From assembly GCA_022316685.1 (NCBI GenBank), contig JAKJHU010000053.1:3961636-4025635 (forward strand): DNA of 64,000 nt, given 5' to 3'. The translations under genes and the position numbers were made by a program. Source of the stretch: Progne subis subis. Its lineage: Eukaryota > Chordata > Aves > Passeriformes > Hirundinidae. Below the pieces are notes generated by a model. It saw only the letters and a list, made by a program, of their open reading frames with translations. It ran no database searches and was not told the DNA's origin. Positions 11,296 to 24,100 of the stretch are shown in pieces. Every line of letters begins with the position of its first letter. Positions within the stretch are counted from its first letter, which is position 1.

Positions 11296-14200
11296 TCAGT
11301 CTAAACTGAAGTGCTCTGCAAAAATATCATTTTTCTTCCCAAACAAACCTCGTACTTGCTCAAACTCCAGGGGCACATCAACAGCCTTTTTCTTTACTTC
11401 CTTATCAAAAAGCTACAAAATAAAAACCAGAAAATATTGTCAAAACTCAGTACAAGCTCTTCACCCCAATAACACTGCTCACTCTAAAGTCTGAAAACAT
11501 CCAGCAAATAAACACTTTAAAAAAAAAAAAAAAAAGCCCTGTCACCACTGCTGCTCATGCGGCTATTTAACAGACCCTTTTCCTGATTTATCCTGGTTCT
11601 GGGGCGGCTATTTAACAGACCCTTTTCCTGATTTATCCTGGTTCTGGGAAACCAAGTCAGTGTAGCTCCCTCCCCCGCAGCAAGGCAGATGAACAGGACA
11701 CGGCTGCTGCATCCAAAATCTCCCTTCCTCTGGTTCCAGTCATTCACAAAGGCACAGCAGCACTACCTCATAAGCTGAGAGTTCCAGGAGCCCTGATATG
11801 TCATCCTCCATTTCAGACAGGGACTGGTTCAGGACAGCAGCTGCCTTGGCCACATCTGGGTGATAATGGTTCTGGAGAGACTGAAAAAGCAAGACAAAGT
11901 GGAGATAATCTAATAATAAGTACAGGGTAACACACATCCATCTGCATTCCCACACAGGAGTCTGCCCATTTGTTGGTCAGATCTTCAGTGACCACCAAAT
12001 TCCATCAGATCCAAGTTCACTGCACCATGCTACTATAGAGCTTCACAAAATCCTCATTTCAGCCATCTTTCAAACATGTCAAAGGCTCCTCTCACATCCA
12101 GCTCAAGACAAATTCATCCACAGGCCATGCCTACATTGCATAACACAATTCTGCTACCCCACAGTGCCCTCAGGCCACACCCAATTTCCAGCTCTCCAGC
12201 ATTCCAGTTCCTGCACATCATTCCTGTTGCTGCTTCAGCCCCCTGCACAAACCCCCCATCCATTTCTAGAGGATAACCCGCCTCTGCTCAATTCACTTTC
12301 ATCAGGGCTTACCAAGCTCCTCTCTCCCCTCCAGAACAAGTGAGAAGCCTGGTACATTTGCAACTATTTAGTCTGTTTCAGTGTGAACTGCAAGTTCAAA
12401 CGTGTGCTCACATGCCACCCATCAATCAGCATGTACATTTCTCCAGTGTATGGAATCCTTTGCTAGGGTAGAAAATGATGCAGAGCAAAAGAACTCATCT
12501 CATTTGCAAGATATATGTCAAGGAGGTTCTTGTGAGAGCGGCTGTCCGCTGCCAGCACATGTCAAGGAAGGAGCAAGGGTGGAAAAGACCCACACCAGAC
12601 CCAGATGTCATTTTGGGATGACATACCTGAATCTCCCAGAGAGAGCTCTCCAAAGCCCTGCTTTTAGATGGCTCCACCTCCTCCATAACATATGGATCTT
12701 CTGACATATCTAAGGACACAGGAGATACAGAGCTAATACCTGCTGTGTGATGTACACAAACCCAAAGGGAACACAGGCCTAGAGCAGTGCTGCAGCCAGA
12801 GTTGCTCCTTCCCAAGTCATTTATGGTCCAGGGACAAACAGACACATCCCACCATGACCCAAGAATCACTGCTGGCAGCACTACAGAACCATGTTACTTT
12901 TAAAGAGCATAGGGAGCATTTGGAATAGCTTTGAACTTCTCAGCAGGAGCCTGCTGACCTTTCACAAACTCAAGGGACAGGACAAAGTGATCCTTCCAAA
13001 CCTCAGAACTGCAATCTCCCCTTTTCCTCCACAGGAACGCTCCTCTTGATGCTGATATAAAGGCATAACACAAGTCCCCTCTTACCCGCTGGCCCTCCTG
13101 GCCTGTGCACCAGCACCCTGCAGGCGGGGTGCCTCCGGAAGAGGTTGCAGATGAAGGGGATGATCATGAGCAGAGCGTCGGGAGGGGCCGTGAGCGCCAG
13201 CCGGGACAGCCGCTTGATGAACGCTGCCACCAGGTACGCTGGCAAGTGCCTGGGGACAGGGGCCAGAGGGAGCAGCCTGTTACAGTCCTGGCAGGAGAGC
13301 CAGCAGCCCCAGCCACCCCAACAGCACGTCAGATTAGAGATCTGGGGGATCCTCAGGCTTTTTCTCTCTTTTTTTTAAAGAGAAGCTTTAGGGATCTCGC
13401 TTTTAAGCAGCAATATATTGTGCGCTCGCTGGAACAAATTTTTGGGGGAATTTACATTCAGTGCATGAATAATCTCGGATCACTGTGAGATTCCATCCTG
13501 ACATGTGGCACCCTTGCCAAGCGCAGCCCCTGTACATGGCCATTCTCGTGGCAAACTTTATTCAGTCCTTTTATAAACTTCCGAGTGCTTGGCCAGGCAA
13601 CCTTAATTATATTCTTCTTCTGTCATTTTGTGGGTTTAATTAATACACGGGCCATGGTGTTCAATTTACATAACGCTTCCAAGCACCGCAGCTGTTAATG
13701 GGAACATAAAGCTCCCATGTAGTGCAAATGTGCAGGGTAATTCTTTTTTTTAATGGTAAAAATGCAAATTTCTAACAGCAACCAGCACATTTAGGCCCCT
13801 TCTTCACCTCAGAAGAGCTGGAATGAAAATGACAATTTTCATTTACCCACAGGTCTTGTCACTGTCTCCAAAGTACACCATGAATACAAGGGGTTGGATA
13901 TTCAGTGCCTGGTGCTCTGTTACTGTTGGTTTATTTTATAACTTATGACAGCAGCTAGATGACCAGCTGCCTACCCAGTTCCTTCCCTGTGTACAATAAA
14001 CTGACAACATCAAGACAGGCTGTCAAACACTTCACATTTCAGTGCTTTATGTCTGCAAAAAGTCACTCATTTATCAACAGCTTTGTAATCTATAAAAAGC
14101 CTGCAAATTTTACTCTTCCATTTTTACGAAGACAAGACAGAAAATTCATCACTTTCACCCAAAGTGGAACAGAGATCAAAAACACATCCATAAGCACTTG

Positions 14201-17200
14201 CAGCTCAAAGTCTGATAGCTAACTGCAATTCTTCCTTTCTGAAAATCTACAGCTGTGAGGCAAATCTTCAAAAATAGCATATGAAAAATTACACAAGACT
14301 ACAATAATAGTCTTGGATTCAGTTTTTTCCATAAAAATGTATCTAATCCAGCAGGCACACTGAATACATTAAATCCAGACATGTGGGAGACTGTTGAAGA
14401 ACAGAAAAGCAGCAGGAAAATATGTGAGAGCACATAATAAAGATGCTACTTACGATGAAGACAAAAACAGATCAGTCAGGTGGAAAAAGCGAGCTCGGTA
14501 CTTCACGTGATAGATGGAAGGGTCTAAGAGGCTGTACAGCTTTTTGTAAAAGTCAGGATACTCTCTGTTGAAAAAAAAGGGAAAAATACAATATCCATTA
14601 GTGGTGTACAGAGGGACTGTGTCTAAATGTTTTTGTGCTTTCATTAAGAGCACCCCAGCCCACTGCTGTGCTCCGTTTAGCTCTCCTAGGCTTCCCTCTA
14701 CAGTCACCATTGAAAACAAGCTGCAAGGTGAATTTATGGCTCTTGCAGTGCCCAGCCATCTTCAGGATGTGAAGCCACATCCAGTGACTGCAAGTGGTAC
14801 AGGATGCAGTGAAAGGGACACCAAGGACTATGGCTTCACTCTGTAATCAGATCAATGGAAATGGATTTTTAAGTGCTGAGCAACCACAGTCTAGAGAAGA
14901 GAACATTTAGGCTCAGCTGTAAGAGAAATCAGGCAGCCAAAAAAGCTCAGCATCCAAACAGCCTGAGCCTCTCGTGCAGTTCAGGTTTCTCATGGGGAAA
15001 TTTCAAAGCCTGAAGACCTGGTGCATCCGTTTCAGTTTCTTTTACATAAAGACATAATTGCAAAAACCCATGTTCCTTGAAACAATATACTCTTTTTACT
15101 TACAGATTATGTTGATGAATCAGAATAAACAACCCATTTAGGGCTAGAAGACTGATTGCTCCACCTGTAAGAAAGCAGGCAGATATCAACACAATAGAAA
15201 TAACTAGAAAAAAATAATCTTCAAGTTTTCCTACAATAAAATTTTCCCAGAAGGAACATAAAACTTAATACTTGAAATCAGAGCCAGTGTGATAGCTGAA
15301 AGATTTCATCTACATCCTTCCAGAGGCTCCCAAGTTTCTTACAAAGATTAAGCTGTAGTTCAGTAGAACAAATGTTCAACAACTGAGACACAAAAATGTG
15401 CTGCTCTAATTCCTCAACAAAGTCACACTGGGGAGGCAAAGGCCTGCTCAGAAAGGACATTTCTGCAGGAATATGTGCATCCTGTGTTTGGATCAGCAGC
15501 ACTGGCTGAACCCTATACTTAAAATAAATCACTCCAGTATTCTACTCTTCCCCAAAGACTTAAATGTGACTTTCCTTACACGCAAGGAACAATGACAATG
15601 ACAAATACAGGTAAAATCATCTGACTTTCAGGGACGATGGAGTTGCCCCTAGTTCCTTAGCTGCATCCCAGCCAAAAGTACACCAGTTCCATCACCCAGG
15701 TCGTGGTGCTGCATCCAGCAGAGCTTGCAAGTCCTCTGTCCCACGCTGGAGGTGCCACAAAGGATCAAAGGCTCTTGTCACTCACCTATGCCATAGGCCA
15801 CTGTCAGGAAGTCCATCATGAGAGTGGGCTCGTTCATGTAAGGCAGGACAGAGTCGTGCAGAATGACAAGAACCTTTTTGTAAAGGCCAGTGGGCAGCTG
15901 TGAAGGACAAAACATTACAAAGAAGCACTGCAGGGAGAACTCGGACAGCAGCAGCAACCTGTGGCTCAAAAAGGCGATGTACAAACAGGAGGGAATGTGC
16001 CAGGAAAATACAGAACAGCTTGCAGCAGCAGCTCCCAAATGGGAGAGTTTACAAGTGACACCAATGAAGTTCATTCAAGAAGCAGGCACTCACAACACTG
16101 TCATCACTCAGATGGGGAAAATCACCATGAAAAAGGTTGGGGAAACTTCAGCTTGTGAGGGATTGTTATGCTGCAGATCACCCTTATAGGCAGAGATGTT
16201 TAAGGCAAAAAAGACTGAGAGTAAGAGGGAAAAGCAGACCATATATGAGGTCATGTTTTTTGGCAGAGTGATCCAACAGAAATGGTCACTGGGCTGTTCC
16301 CACCCAACACTCAAACCCTACTGGGGTCCTACCAGCAGCTTTGTCCAAGGCTGGACACACTTGCTAAGGATCAGCAATCCTTAAATTAAAGATTTAATTT
16401 CTGCAGATCAGTGGCAGAAGTAACACTCACCTTGTGCTTCAAGAAAGTCAGCCACATTTTTTCAAACACCTGCTTGTGTGCCTTAAAACAGAATTGCAAA
16501 CAGTGAGTTAAACACACTGGTACAGATAATGCTCTATTTTAAGCAGATAAAATTTCAATTCTAATGAACAGTTACCTGCAGCCTTGAAAGTTTCAACTCC
16601 TCACGGTTCTCTAAGAAGAAAGAGAAACCAGATGTTGAAGTTGACATGGATATTCAAAAAATTTAGATCACCCTTCTTAACTTAGCCCTTGGATGCTCTA
16701 AAAACTTGGGCTGAAGTACTTAATTTGATACAGACCCCCCGTAGACTGAGGGATGTGGATTTTTAAGACTGTTTAGAATCACAGTGATCAAAAAACCAGA
16801 CATTCTTCATCATCAAACAATAATAAAACTTTTACACACTAAAAATCTTAAACTTGATTCTCCTTTTTGCACACAGTTCATCATGCAGAGTTCACTAACC
16901 TTGCTTGACCATAAATTTGACCATCTCAGATTCTTTGTTTGGCATGTTAATGGGTGAGATGAGGGAAAATACATTCTGCTGGTAAAAAGGCAACGGCCTC
17001 TGAGGGAAAAAGCATATAAACAAGCATGAGACAAGTTCCACAACAGACAGCAAGATGCTCGGCTTCAATATTGCCCTGTTTCCAAGCCCTGAATATATTT
17101 AGGAAAGAGAAAGGGAAAATGTTGATGACTAAAATACACACTGGTATATTCTGTGTTGCAGCCTCAACCTGGAGTGCTCCTTGTTTATCCAACATGAAAC

Positions 17201-18744
17201 CAATCTCTGTACTTATTCTGGTTTAACAAAACTGGTGGATTCAATGAAGGAAATGGGTTCTTCCTCTGCCCCAGAGTAAATAGAACTAAAGTTCTCTGTG
17301 TGTCTCTAAGCTGTGGAGATTTGGGTAAAACAGAAGCTAGAGCTTAGACAAGAAAGAATAGTGTGTCTTGAAATGCTTTCAATTTCAGAGTAAAGCCAGT
17401 CTTGGCATACTGATACATAAGAAAAAAAATCAACGCCTTCAGTGGGCACACTTATTTCTCTGGCTTCCAAGTATTTCCATATGCCACTAATTCCTCCCTG
17501 CTTCATGCACAAGATACACAACCCAGAGCAGCTCATCCAGAGCCACCTGAGCAGTAACAATTTGTTACCTCCTTTGTCTTTTGCATGACCTGCCCGACGC
17601 TGGCAGTGACAGCCTTCATGACAAAGTACCGCACATCGTCGTACTCCATGTACTCCTGAAAGCGGGAGATCAGGAGTGAGGCGTCCTCGTCGGTGGGAAG
17701 CAAACCATCAACAACTACCTAACAAAGGGTTTGGAAAGGAAAGCAACAAGTCAGTCTCTTACAGCACTGGAGCAGAGAGAGAGATGGCTGAGGGCACATG
17801 AGTTCATGCGCCATCAGGTCACTGACAGGAGGCACTTTTCACTTCTGCCACTTACCTTAAGAAGGTCACATGGAAAAGTTAAAGTTCCCTTCCACTCTAT
17901 TTTGATCAATGGATATTGTGCCTCCAATTCGACAAACTTCATGAGCGTGCAGAGTGCCAACTCCTTTAAAGAAAAAGAAAGCAGCATCACAAAAAAAAAC
18001 CCTCCTAAACAAGAACACCAGGGGTCAAACCCAAAGGAGATAGCTTTTAAGAGGAGGAAGAATGAAATGAGATATTATTTCCTGAGAAAGCTGCATGCTC
18101 GCTGCTGGCGAGCAGAGGTGAGTCAGAGCATCAGCACTGTCTCACAGCACCGCCTGCCCCGCCACACTGAAATATTGGGCGACAACCCCAAGGGCCCCCC
18201 CGTGAACCCGTGGGTCAGCAGCGGGCTCAGGACCCACCTTGACCTGGAAGGCTTCGTGCCCCATGAGCTCCCCCAGGCAGCGCACGCAGTCCCTGTAGCG
18301 GTGCCTCATCCATATCCTGTACTTGTCCTCGGCGCTGTAGCTCTCTGTGACGGACACACACACACACACACACAGGCCGGGCTCGGGCAGGGCCGCGCCT
18401 GTCCCGGGCAGCGCCGCGGGGCCCCGCTCCGCGCTCACCGGCTAGAGAAGCATCCTGGTCGGGCAGCGGCCCCACGAACAGCTCCCGCCGCTCCAGCAGC
18501 GCCCCGAACAGCCGGCTGCAGCTCCTGGCGGCGCTCACGATGTCCTCCGGCTCCTCCTGGCCCTGGGGAACAGCGTGTCAGAGCGGCGGCCCGGCCGCGC
18601 TGCCCTCCCTCAGCCCGCTCCCCCGGCCCGGCCCGGCCCGGCCCGCACCGCCAGCGGCTCCAGCAGCTCGAAGACGCGGTTGGCGCTGGAGCGGCTGCCC
18701 AGCACGGCCTCCAGGCAGGCGGCGAGCGCGGCCTCCCGCGCCAT
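11296..18744 (-). CDS. NOC4L: Nucleolar complex protein 4 homolog (Noc4), complete
   Basis: NOC4L is the nucleolar Noc4 protein that works with Nop14 in assembly and export of the 40S ribosomal subunit. Fifteen coding exons join in frame to 510 codons, close to the human length of about 516: 18744-18649, 18562-18439, 18344-18238, 17963-17856, 17718-17569, 16999-16900, 16610-16576, 16481-16431, 15897-15786, 15164-15104, 14564-14454, 13249-13086, 12709-12627, 11880-11767, 11412-11296. All introns are GT-AG. Diagnostic stretches are SCSRLFGALLERRELFVG (about residues 44-61), DPSIYHVKYRARFFHL (exon 11) and LLMIIPFICNLFRRHPACR (exon 12). Residues about 260-440 match the CBF/Noc4 region. The ATG at 18,744 begins MAREAAL, sits in a CpG-rich promoter and matches the family N-terminus in position. 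No break was found. Introns over 300 bases (5, 8-14) hold nothing recognised except a 45-bp duplication (intron 14) and a possible conserved element (intron 11). Confidence 0.97.
11559..11648. repeat. 45-bp tandem duplication in NOC4L intron 14
   Basis: Two adjacent copies (11559-11603 and 11604-11648) begin GCGGCTATTTAACAGACC and appear identical. Lack of divergence suggests a recent duplication or a length-polymorphic site. It lies in the intron before the last coding exon and does not touch the splice sites. Confidence 0.93.
13380..13760. promoter_or_regulatory. Possible conserved non-coding element in NOC4L intron 11
   Basis: This lies in the longest NOC4L intron (13250-14453). The stretch combines homeodomain-type cores TTAATTA (13603-13609) and TTTAATTAA (13635-13643), an NF1-like TTGGCCAGGCAA, and an E-box CAGCTG just before a TTAATGG word. 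There is no open frame of note and it does not look like a transposon. Composition and motif grammar resemble vertebrate developmental enhancers, but conservation cannot be tested here. Confidence 0.3.
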
Positions 18745-18900
18745 GCTCGCAGGGAGCACAGAGGAGGAGCCGCGGCCGCTCCGCCCGCAGGCGGGGCCGG
18801 CAGCGGGGCGGGGATCGCTGTCGGGCTCGGTCCGTCCTCCCACCCACCACCGCCCGGGTAACCCGCCCCAGCCCGCCCTCCTCCCCCCGTACAGAAGGCA
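18150..18900. promoter_or_regulatory. NOC4L: CpG-rich promoter and first exons of NOC4L
   Basis: GC- and CpG-rich sequence covers NOC4L exons 1-3 and extends about 150 bases upstream of the ATG. No TATA box stands in the right place on the minus strand. A CpG-island promoter suits a housekeeping ribosome-assembly gene. Its upstream edge runs almost into the EP400 poly(A) site, so the two transcription units are nearly contiguous. Confidence 0.75.
18354..18374. repeat. (AC)n microsatellite in NOC4L intron 2
   Basis: About ten uninterrupted AC units lie only ten bases upstream of the exon 3 acceptor, inside a 94-base intron. Length change here would shift the polypyrimidine-acceptor spacing on the minus strand, where the tract reads as (GT)n. 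Confidence 0.95.
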
Positions 18901-18929
18901 CGGTGAGGCGGCGGTATAAAAATGTACAC

Positions 18930-18935
18930 TTTATT
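18930..18935 (-). terminator. EP400: Distal poly(A) signal of EP400
   Basis: AATAAA on the minus strand, followed within about 20-30 bases by a less A-rich sequence. It lies 186-191 bases upstream of the NOC4L ATG. It is the last canonical hexamer before the NOC4L promoter. Confidence 0.7.
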
Positions 18936-20600
18936 ACACCTTCAGGTAGGATACAGCACTATTCCTTATCATCCTACTGGGTCGAGTACAAATGTTCATC
19001 ACTTATGTACAGGGTTGACTTCCTAACACACTCCTGGGAGAAAAGACACATCGAAAGGAAGAAAAATCATTAGAAGGAAAGAAAAAAAATACCCCAAAAA
19101 CATGGTGACTTTTTATCAACTGACCTAAACAAGAAACAATTGCCTCCTTAGACACCAAATCAGACCAGCACAACGACGCAGCCAACAGCTCTCCCACTGC
19201 TGGAACTGTTCCCCCCCACCCCGACTTTCATGCACATCATAAAAGCTAAACACTTAAAAGTAAAACTGGGGCTAACTAAGCAATATTTCTGGATGAGCAA
19301 GGCTATACTGTACAGAGTGTCACTATCCATTACCACTGCATCTGCTTTGCATTTTATCCTACTCTGCTGTCAGCGATGCCAGCTCCCTGGCTGGCAGCGA
19401 AGTTTAGGGGATGGCACACGCCAGTGGGTTAGCAGGGTCAGGGGAATGCTACTGCAAGCAAAAACGGCTTTAAAAAAAAAAAAAAAATGCCCTTGTATTT
19501 GTAGACCTGAGGGTCCAAGAAAAAAAGTATGCAGGACAAAAGAGGTATAAAATAAAGAAATCAGGAACGCTGCCTGAGCCAATGTTTACATTTGTGATCT
19601 GAAGAGAACAGGCTGTAACCATCCCAACTAACACAGAAGAGCTGGCTGAGAATTCTTTCTTGTTTAAGCCATGTGGATTGCCAGGTACCAACAAGTGTGG
19701 ACATACAAAACAAAATATATGCTGCTTTCCTTGCCTTTAAATAGGCTCCTTTCCTAAAAGAGTAAAAAGATCACAGAATGGAAAAATAATTTTAAAACCG
19801 TGCCAGAAAAGGAATGTTGTAATTTTGTCTGGGTTTACATTGTGCAGTTTTAGGGCCAAAGTAAAATAAATCCCTTCAAGCCACCATGGGCTTTTTGATT
19901 CCTTACTCAGTGCTGTTTGCAAAGTCTGTTATTCATTGTATGCAAGAAAAGTAAAGAAACCCCCACAGTTCTATGCAGCTTTTTGCTTTTTTTTTTTCTT
20001 TTTTCTCCATAACAATAAGGCAAACTGATTTGGAGGAAGAGGTCACGCTCCATTCACATCCAAAATACCCACCTGAAGATACATTCATCATTAGCTTTAG
20101 TAAAAGAATAGTACAAAAGTTAGATCTTACTCTTTACACAGTTGAAGAATTAAGTCTTAATTTCACTATTTTCCCCTTCCCCCAGCCCCCCACCCCCAAG
20201 CTGAAAGCCGTGTAAAAAGTACTGAACATTTAAACATGTTGCAAGAGCAGAATGAAACGGAGAGATAAGATTTTATCAGCTGGAGATTTTTCGTGACAGA
20301 AGTCCCATGAGAAACAGCTAGGGATCGTATGTTTAGCTGTTATCTACTGAACAATTCTTTTACAAAAAAAGAAAAAAATGGGCTACACTTTAATACACAT
20401 CTACTATCAACACAGTATTTAATCAGCTCATGCCTAAAATATTCATTATTTTAAAGTGAAATATGAGAATGAGCACACAGGTTGGGTGATTCAGTAAACT
20501 GTACACAAAAACTACTAACAAACATTTTAAAAGACTTACAAAAATGGAGAATGAAACCTTTTTTTTCCTTTTTAATTACATATACTTACAGGTTTTCACA

Positions 20601-20606
20601 TTTATT
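20601..20606 (-). terminator. EP400: Possible proximal poly(A) signal of EP400
   Basis: AATAAA on the minus strand about 555 bases after the stop codon. Use of it would remove most of the 3'UTR, including the Pumilio-like word at 19004-19011. Use cannot be judged from sequence. Confidence 0.4.
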
Positions 20607-21160
20607 GGATAAACTTTGCAGGGAGCACTTTAAGTCTGTGTTAGATCTTCCAGGGGCGTTTACCATGGGGAAGAACAACACAGAGCTTTTGTACAGATGG
20701 AAAATACTGTGCTGTACATCAACCACACGTGGTTCTTTGTGTGGCTTCACTGTGGGTACTGAGCACACACTGAACTACAGCAAGGAGCTGCACACCCCCA
20801 CAGGCAGGTGTGGTATTCCAACACAGATGGATTTTACTGACATTTATGGCAGATTACCATTTCACTTTTGAGAAGCTGGGCAGAATTGCAACCTAAGTAA
20901 TGCTTGCTTTATCTGGTTTGAATGAGCACAGAGAACACAGGCAGAACGCATCTTGTACAGAGTTTGAGTGCTAAACAGTTGCTAATACACTGAAGTTATA
21001 CATGAGTTTCCATGTTTAAATGTTCACCAGCAAGAAACCCTCTGCTACAAAAAAGAAAAAAAAAAATAGAGGTGTTTTGTCTTCATTTGGATGTTTGGAG
21101 TAGCTTCTCACTTGTCTCAGCAAACACAAAATACTGTGTTTTCCCAGTTATTGCAATAAT

Positions 21161-24100
21161 TCAACTTGGTTTAGTAGGTGCCTTTAATCTGACAGTCGGT
21201 GTCCTCATTTGTACTTTTGCTTGCTGACTCTGGGCTTCAGGTGTTGCTGGTGTCTGGGCTGGGTTCTGTACACCTGGAGCCTGAACCTGGGGAGACGCTG
21301 TGGTCACCACCTGCTGCTGGATCAGTTTCTGCTGCACGACCTGAGCAGTAGCTGTGGTTGCAGGGATCACCTGAACCTGCTGTTGACCTGCTGTCGTCTG
21401 AGAAAGGGTCACAGTTTGGGGCTGAGCTTGTACCTACAAATCAGGATGAAAAGACAATTACAAAATAGTTTGGCAATAAACTGAGACGTCATTACATTTC
21501 TGCTCTACAGAAGGAATCCTACTTACTCAGGTATTTGCTCTCTTAACTGACAAACACCTCAGACAATGATTTTGGGAACACAGGCTCTGTGGTTTCACAG
21601 AGAAACACCATTCTGTCTCATTTTCTAGAGCCTTAAAAATCAGAACTAAGAGCCAAGACGCCTATAACTTGGGTCTCTGCCATGCAGATGCAAGGAAATG
21701 CCCTCAGACACATTCAGAAGGCAGGATGTATAAAAAGGTATAGAAACCCTACCAGATATACAGGAAAATTCCTGTGCTCCTGAAGTGAAGGAGCAGGGAA
21801 AAGAACAGAGGGACAGCCAGAGGACCAAAGAGGTTAAAATGCTGACTCTTGTGACAATAAATACAGCCACTGAGGCTTCCCACCAGTCTCTGCCATTACC
21901 CTTTCAGACTACAGCTGCCAGTCTCTATAGCCAGCAGAACAGTTTGAACTCCATCCAGACATCTAATTTTCATAGCTCTGCCCAGAGCAAGGATGAAAAA
22001 AAAAAATCAACATCTCCTTGTTCAGAGGACAAGGCAGTGAAAACTGAGCAGCTTCAGCTGCCTTTGTCAGGTACAGAAGCCAAACAAAGCTACAAGGGCT
22101 TCTCCGGGGGAAAAATTAACTTGTGAATGATCCAAAAAGATTGCAGTGGGAAGTACTAAAAACAGAGATAAAAAGAATGCTACGTACACATGAAGACCAT
22201 AGTTTTAAAAATACTTATCATGGCCTAAACCTACTGCCAGTGAAGTCACTGGTGTACATGGGAGGGAAACTATTTTGTCTTTTTGCCACAGACTCCAACA
22301 GTCCCAGAGTTATGCCACCATTGATGACTTTTGAAAATGATCTAGGAGCTCTTCCTGCCTACAGAGGGCAACTCGTGTTGACTGATGAGGTTTCTACCTC
22401 CTGCTGTCAACTTTGCCCTTGGAGCATCCACATCTGAGGTGGTTACCAGACAGTTTACACCACTTTATCACCATTTTGAGATAAACAGTCACAGATTTTA
22501 TTCTGCACTAAAGCACTGCACTGTAAACTGTGACAGATTAAGAGCCGACCAACCCGGATTTTTGTGCACCGAAGGCAGGAACTTCATCCACCCTCCAAGG
22601 TTAAATCATTCCTGCCAATCAACAGCCTAAGTTATGCCTGTTGCTAATGATCTGGATGACATTGTTCTAAACAGTGCTAATTAAACTGCCTGGTCGTTAG
22701 GGGAGGGGAGCCAAGCCACCTGACCTTCTCCTGCCCGAGCCCGGTCTATTACCAGCACACATTTGGAACAGCTACCACACCTTCCTGCCTTTTACAGAGC
22801 ACCTGGCACAGCTCTATGAACTGGAACAAAACAACTTGTAACCTTCAATTTGTCCTAATTTTTGTGGAAAAAGCTCATATGGTGCTCATTAGTTCAATTA
22901 TCTGCTATATTGACTATACATTACCAGAAACCAAACTTTTAAAATCCTTTCAGCTCTAGAAAATATTTTTAAAAATCTGTTTCTCAGCTTATCTACAGTG
23001 ATGAACAAACATTGCTACATCTATGAAGTTTTAGACCAGAGAATATACCACAGCTGATTCACTATTCAAGACTTATTTTTATAGAAAGGCACTTGCTATA
23101 TCCTTCAAAAATACAACATATGTCACACATACGCACATTCAAAAAAAAATTAACTTTTCTAGAGGTCATGTTTCTAGTGCTATATCTGACAAGAGCAAAA
23201 CCTACCTGTTGGGAAACTGAAACCATCTGCTGAATGTTGGCAACAGCAGCCTGTTGCTGGACCACTTGTGGGAGTTTTGCAACCTGTAATAATATGAAAT
23301 AAAGAAAGATTGGATCAAAATAAAAAGCTGCTGACAGCAGCAAAACACCACATCCAGCAATCCTTCCACCAAGGCAAAACCTTTCCAAAGGCCTGTTCAT
23401 GCTAAGTTGCAGTTTGGCATTTTCAGTGAAGCTGAATGTTGGTGAAACATTTTAGACCCATGAACTGAAAAGCTTAGCTAGGGGAGGAAGAGAAATATTT
23501 TCAGTTTTAACTACAATGTAGTCATTTCCTCATATAAAATTGAAGGAAGCACGGGAGTTTTAACAGGTTACATTATCTGGGATATACTTTTGAAAGAGTA
23601 AGACTTCCAATTCCTAACTCCCTTCTTTTTCCTTGGTTAGACTGATCCAGTTGTGCAGAAAAGAAAATATGTGAGTTGTCACCTCACCAGAGATTAGGCT
23701 GTGAGGCAGCACCAGAAACAGGAAAAACTCTGGCTGAATCTTCCTTAGTAAACACAGTATGCAATCCCTTGCCTAATAAAAAGGAGTGACTCAACTATTT
23801 TATTTCAAAGAGGTAAGGTGAACTTGCAGCTCATAGTTGCTCTGACCTGCTGTAAGGCTACATATTTAGCACCAGTGAATTATATGAATGAATTAATTAT
23901 ATATAATCAATTTAAATGAATGTGTGACTAGAATTGAGTGGGTGCTGAATTCTACCTCACCTGTTGTCTTTAAAATTCTCCAGTCCCAGTACAGTTTAAA
24001 GGTGTAAACCTGTGTTACCTGTACCTGAATCTGGGCTTGCACTTGCTGGGTTCCACCTGGTTTCTGGGTTTGGGAAATTGGAGTTGTTAAGAACTGTGTT

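Larger units (their letters stand above)
18915..21160 (-). other. EP400: EP400 3' untranslated region
   Basis: About 2.2 kb runs from the EP400 stop codon to the distal poly(A) signal. It contains an earlier AATAAA (20606-20601) that could give a 3'UTR of about 0.55-0.6 kb. A Pumilio-type word UGUACAUA in the mRNA sense (plus-strand 19004-19011) lies close to the distal end. A run of 16 A (plus strand 19472-19487) lies inside. No second gene was recognised in this stretch, although DDX51 is expected hereabouts from mammalian gene order. Confidence 0.8.

Noticed and set aside
17731..18861. Plus-strand open frame of 376 codons
   Set aside because: It runs antisense across NOC4L exons 1-4 and their introns in CpG-rich DNA, which has few stops. 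It has no domain, and the minus-strand gene explains the sequence.
18915..18922. TATAAAAA as a plus-strand TATA box
   Set aside because: It lies in the EP400 3' end beside its poly(A) signal, and no plus-strand gene follows.
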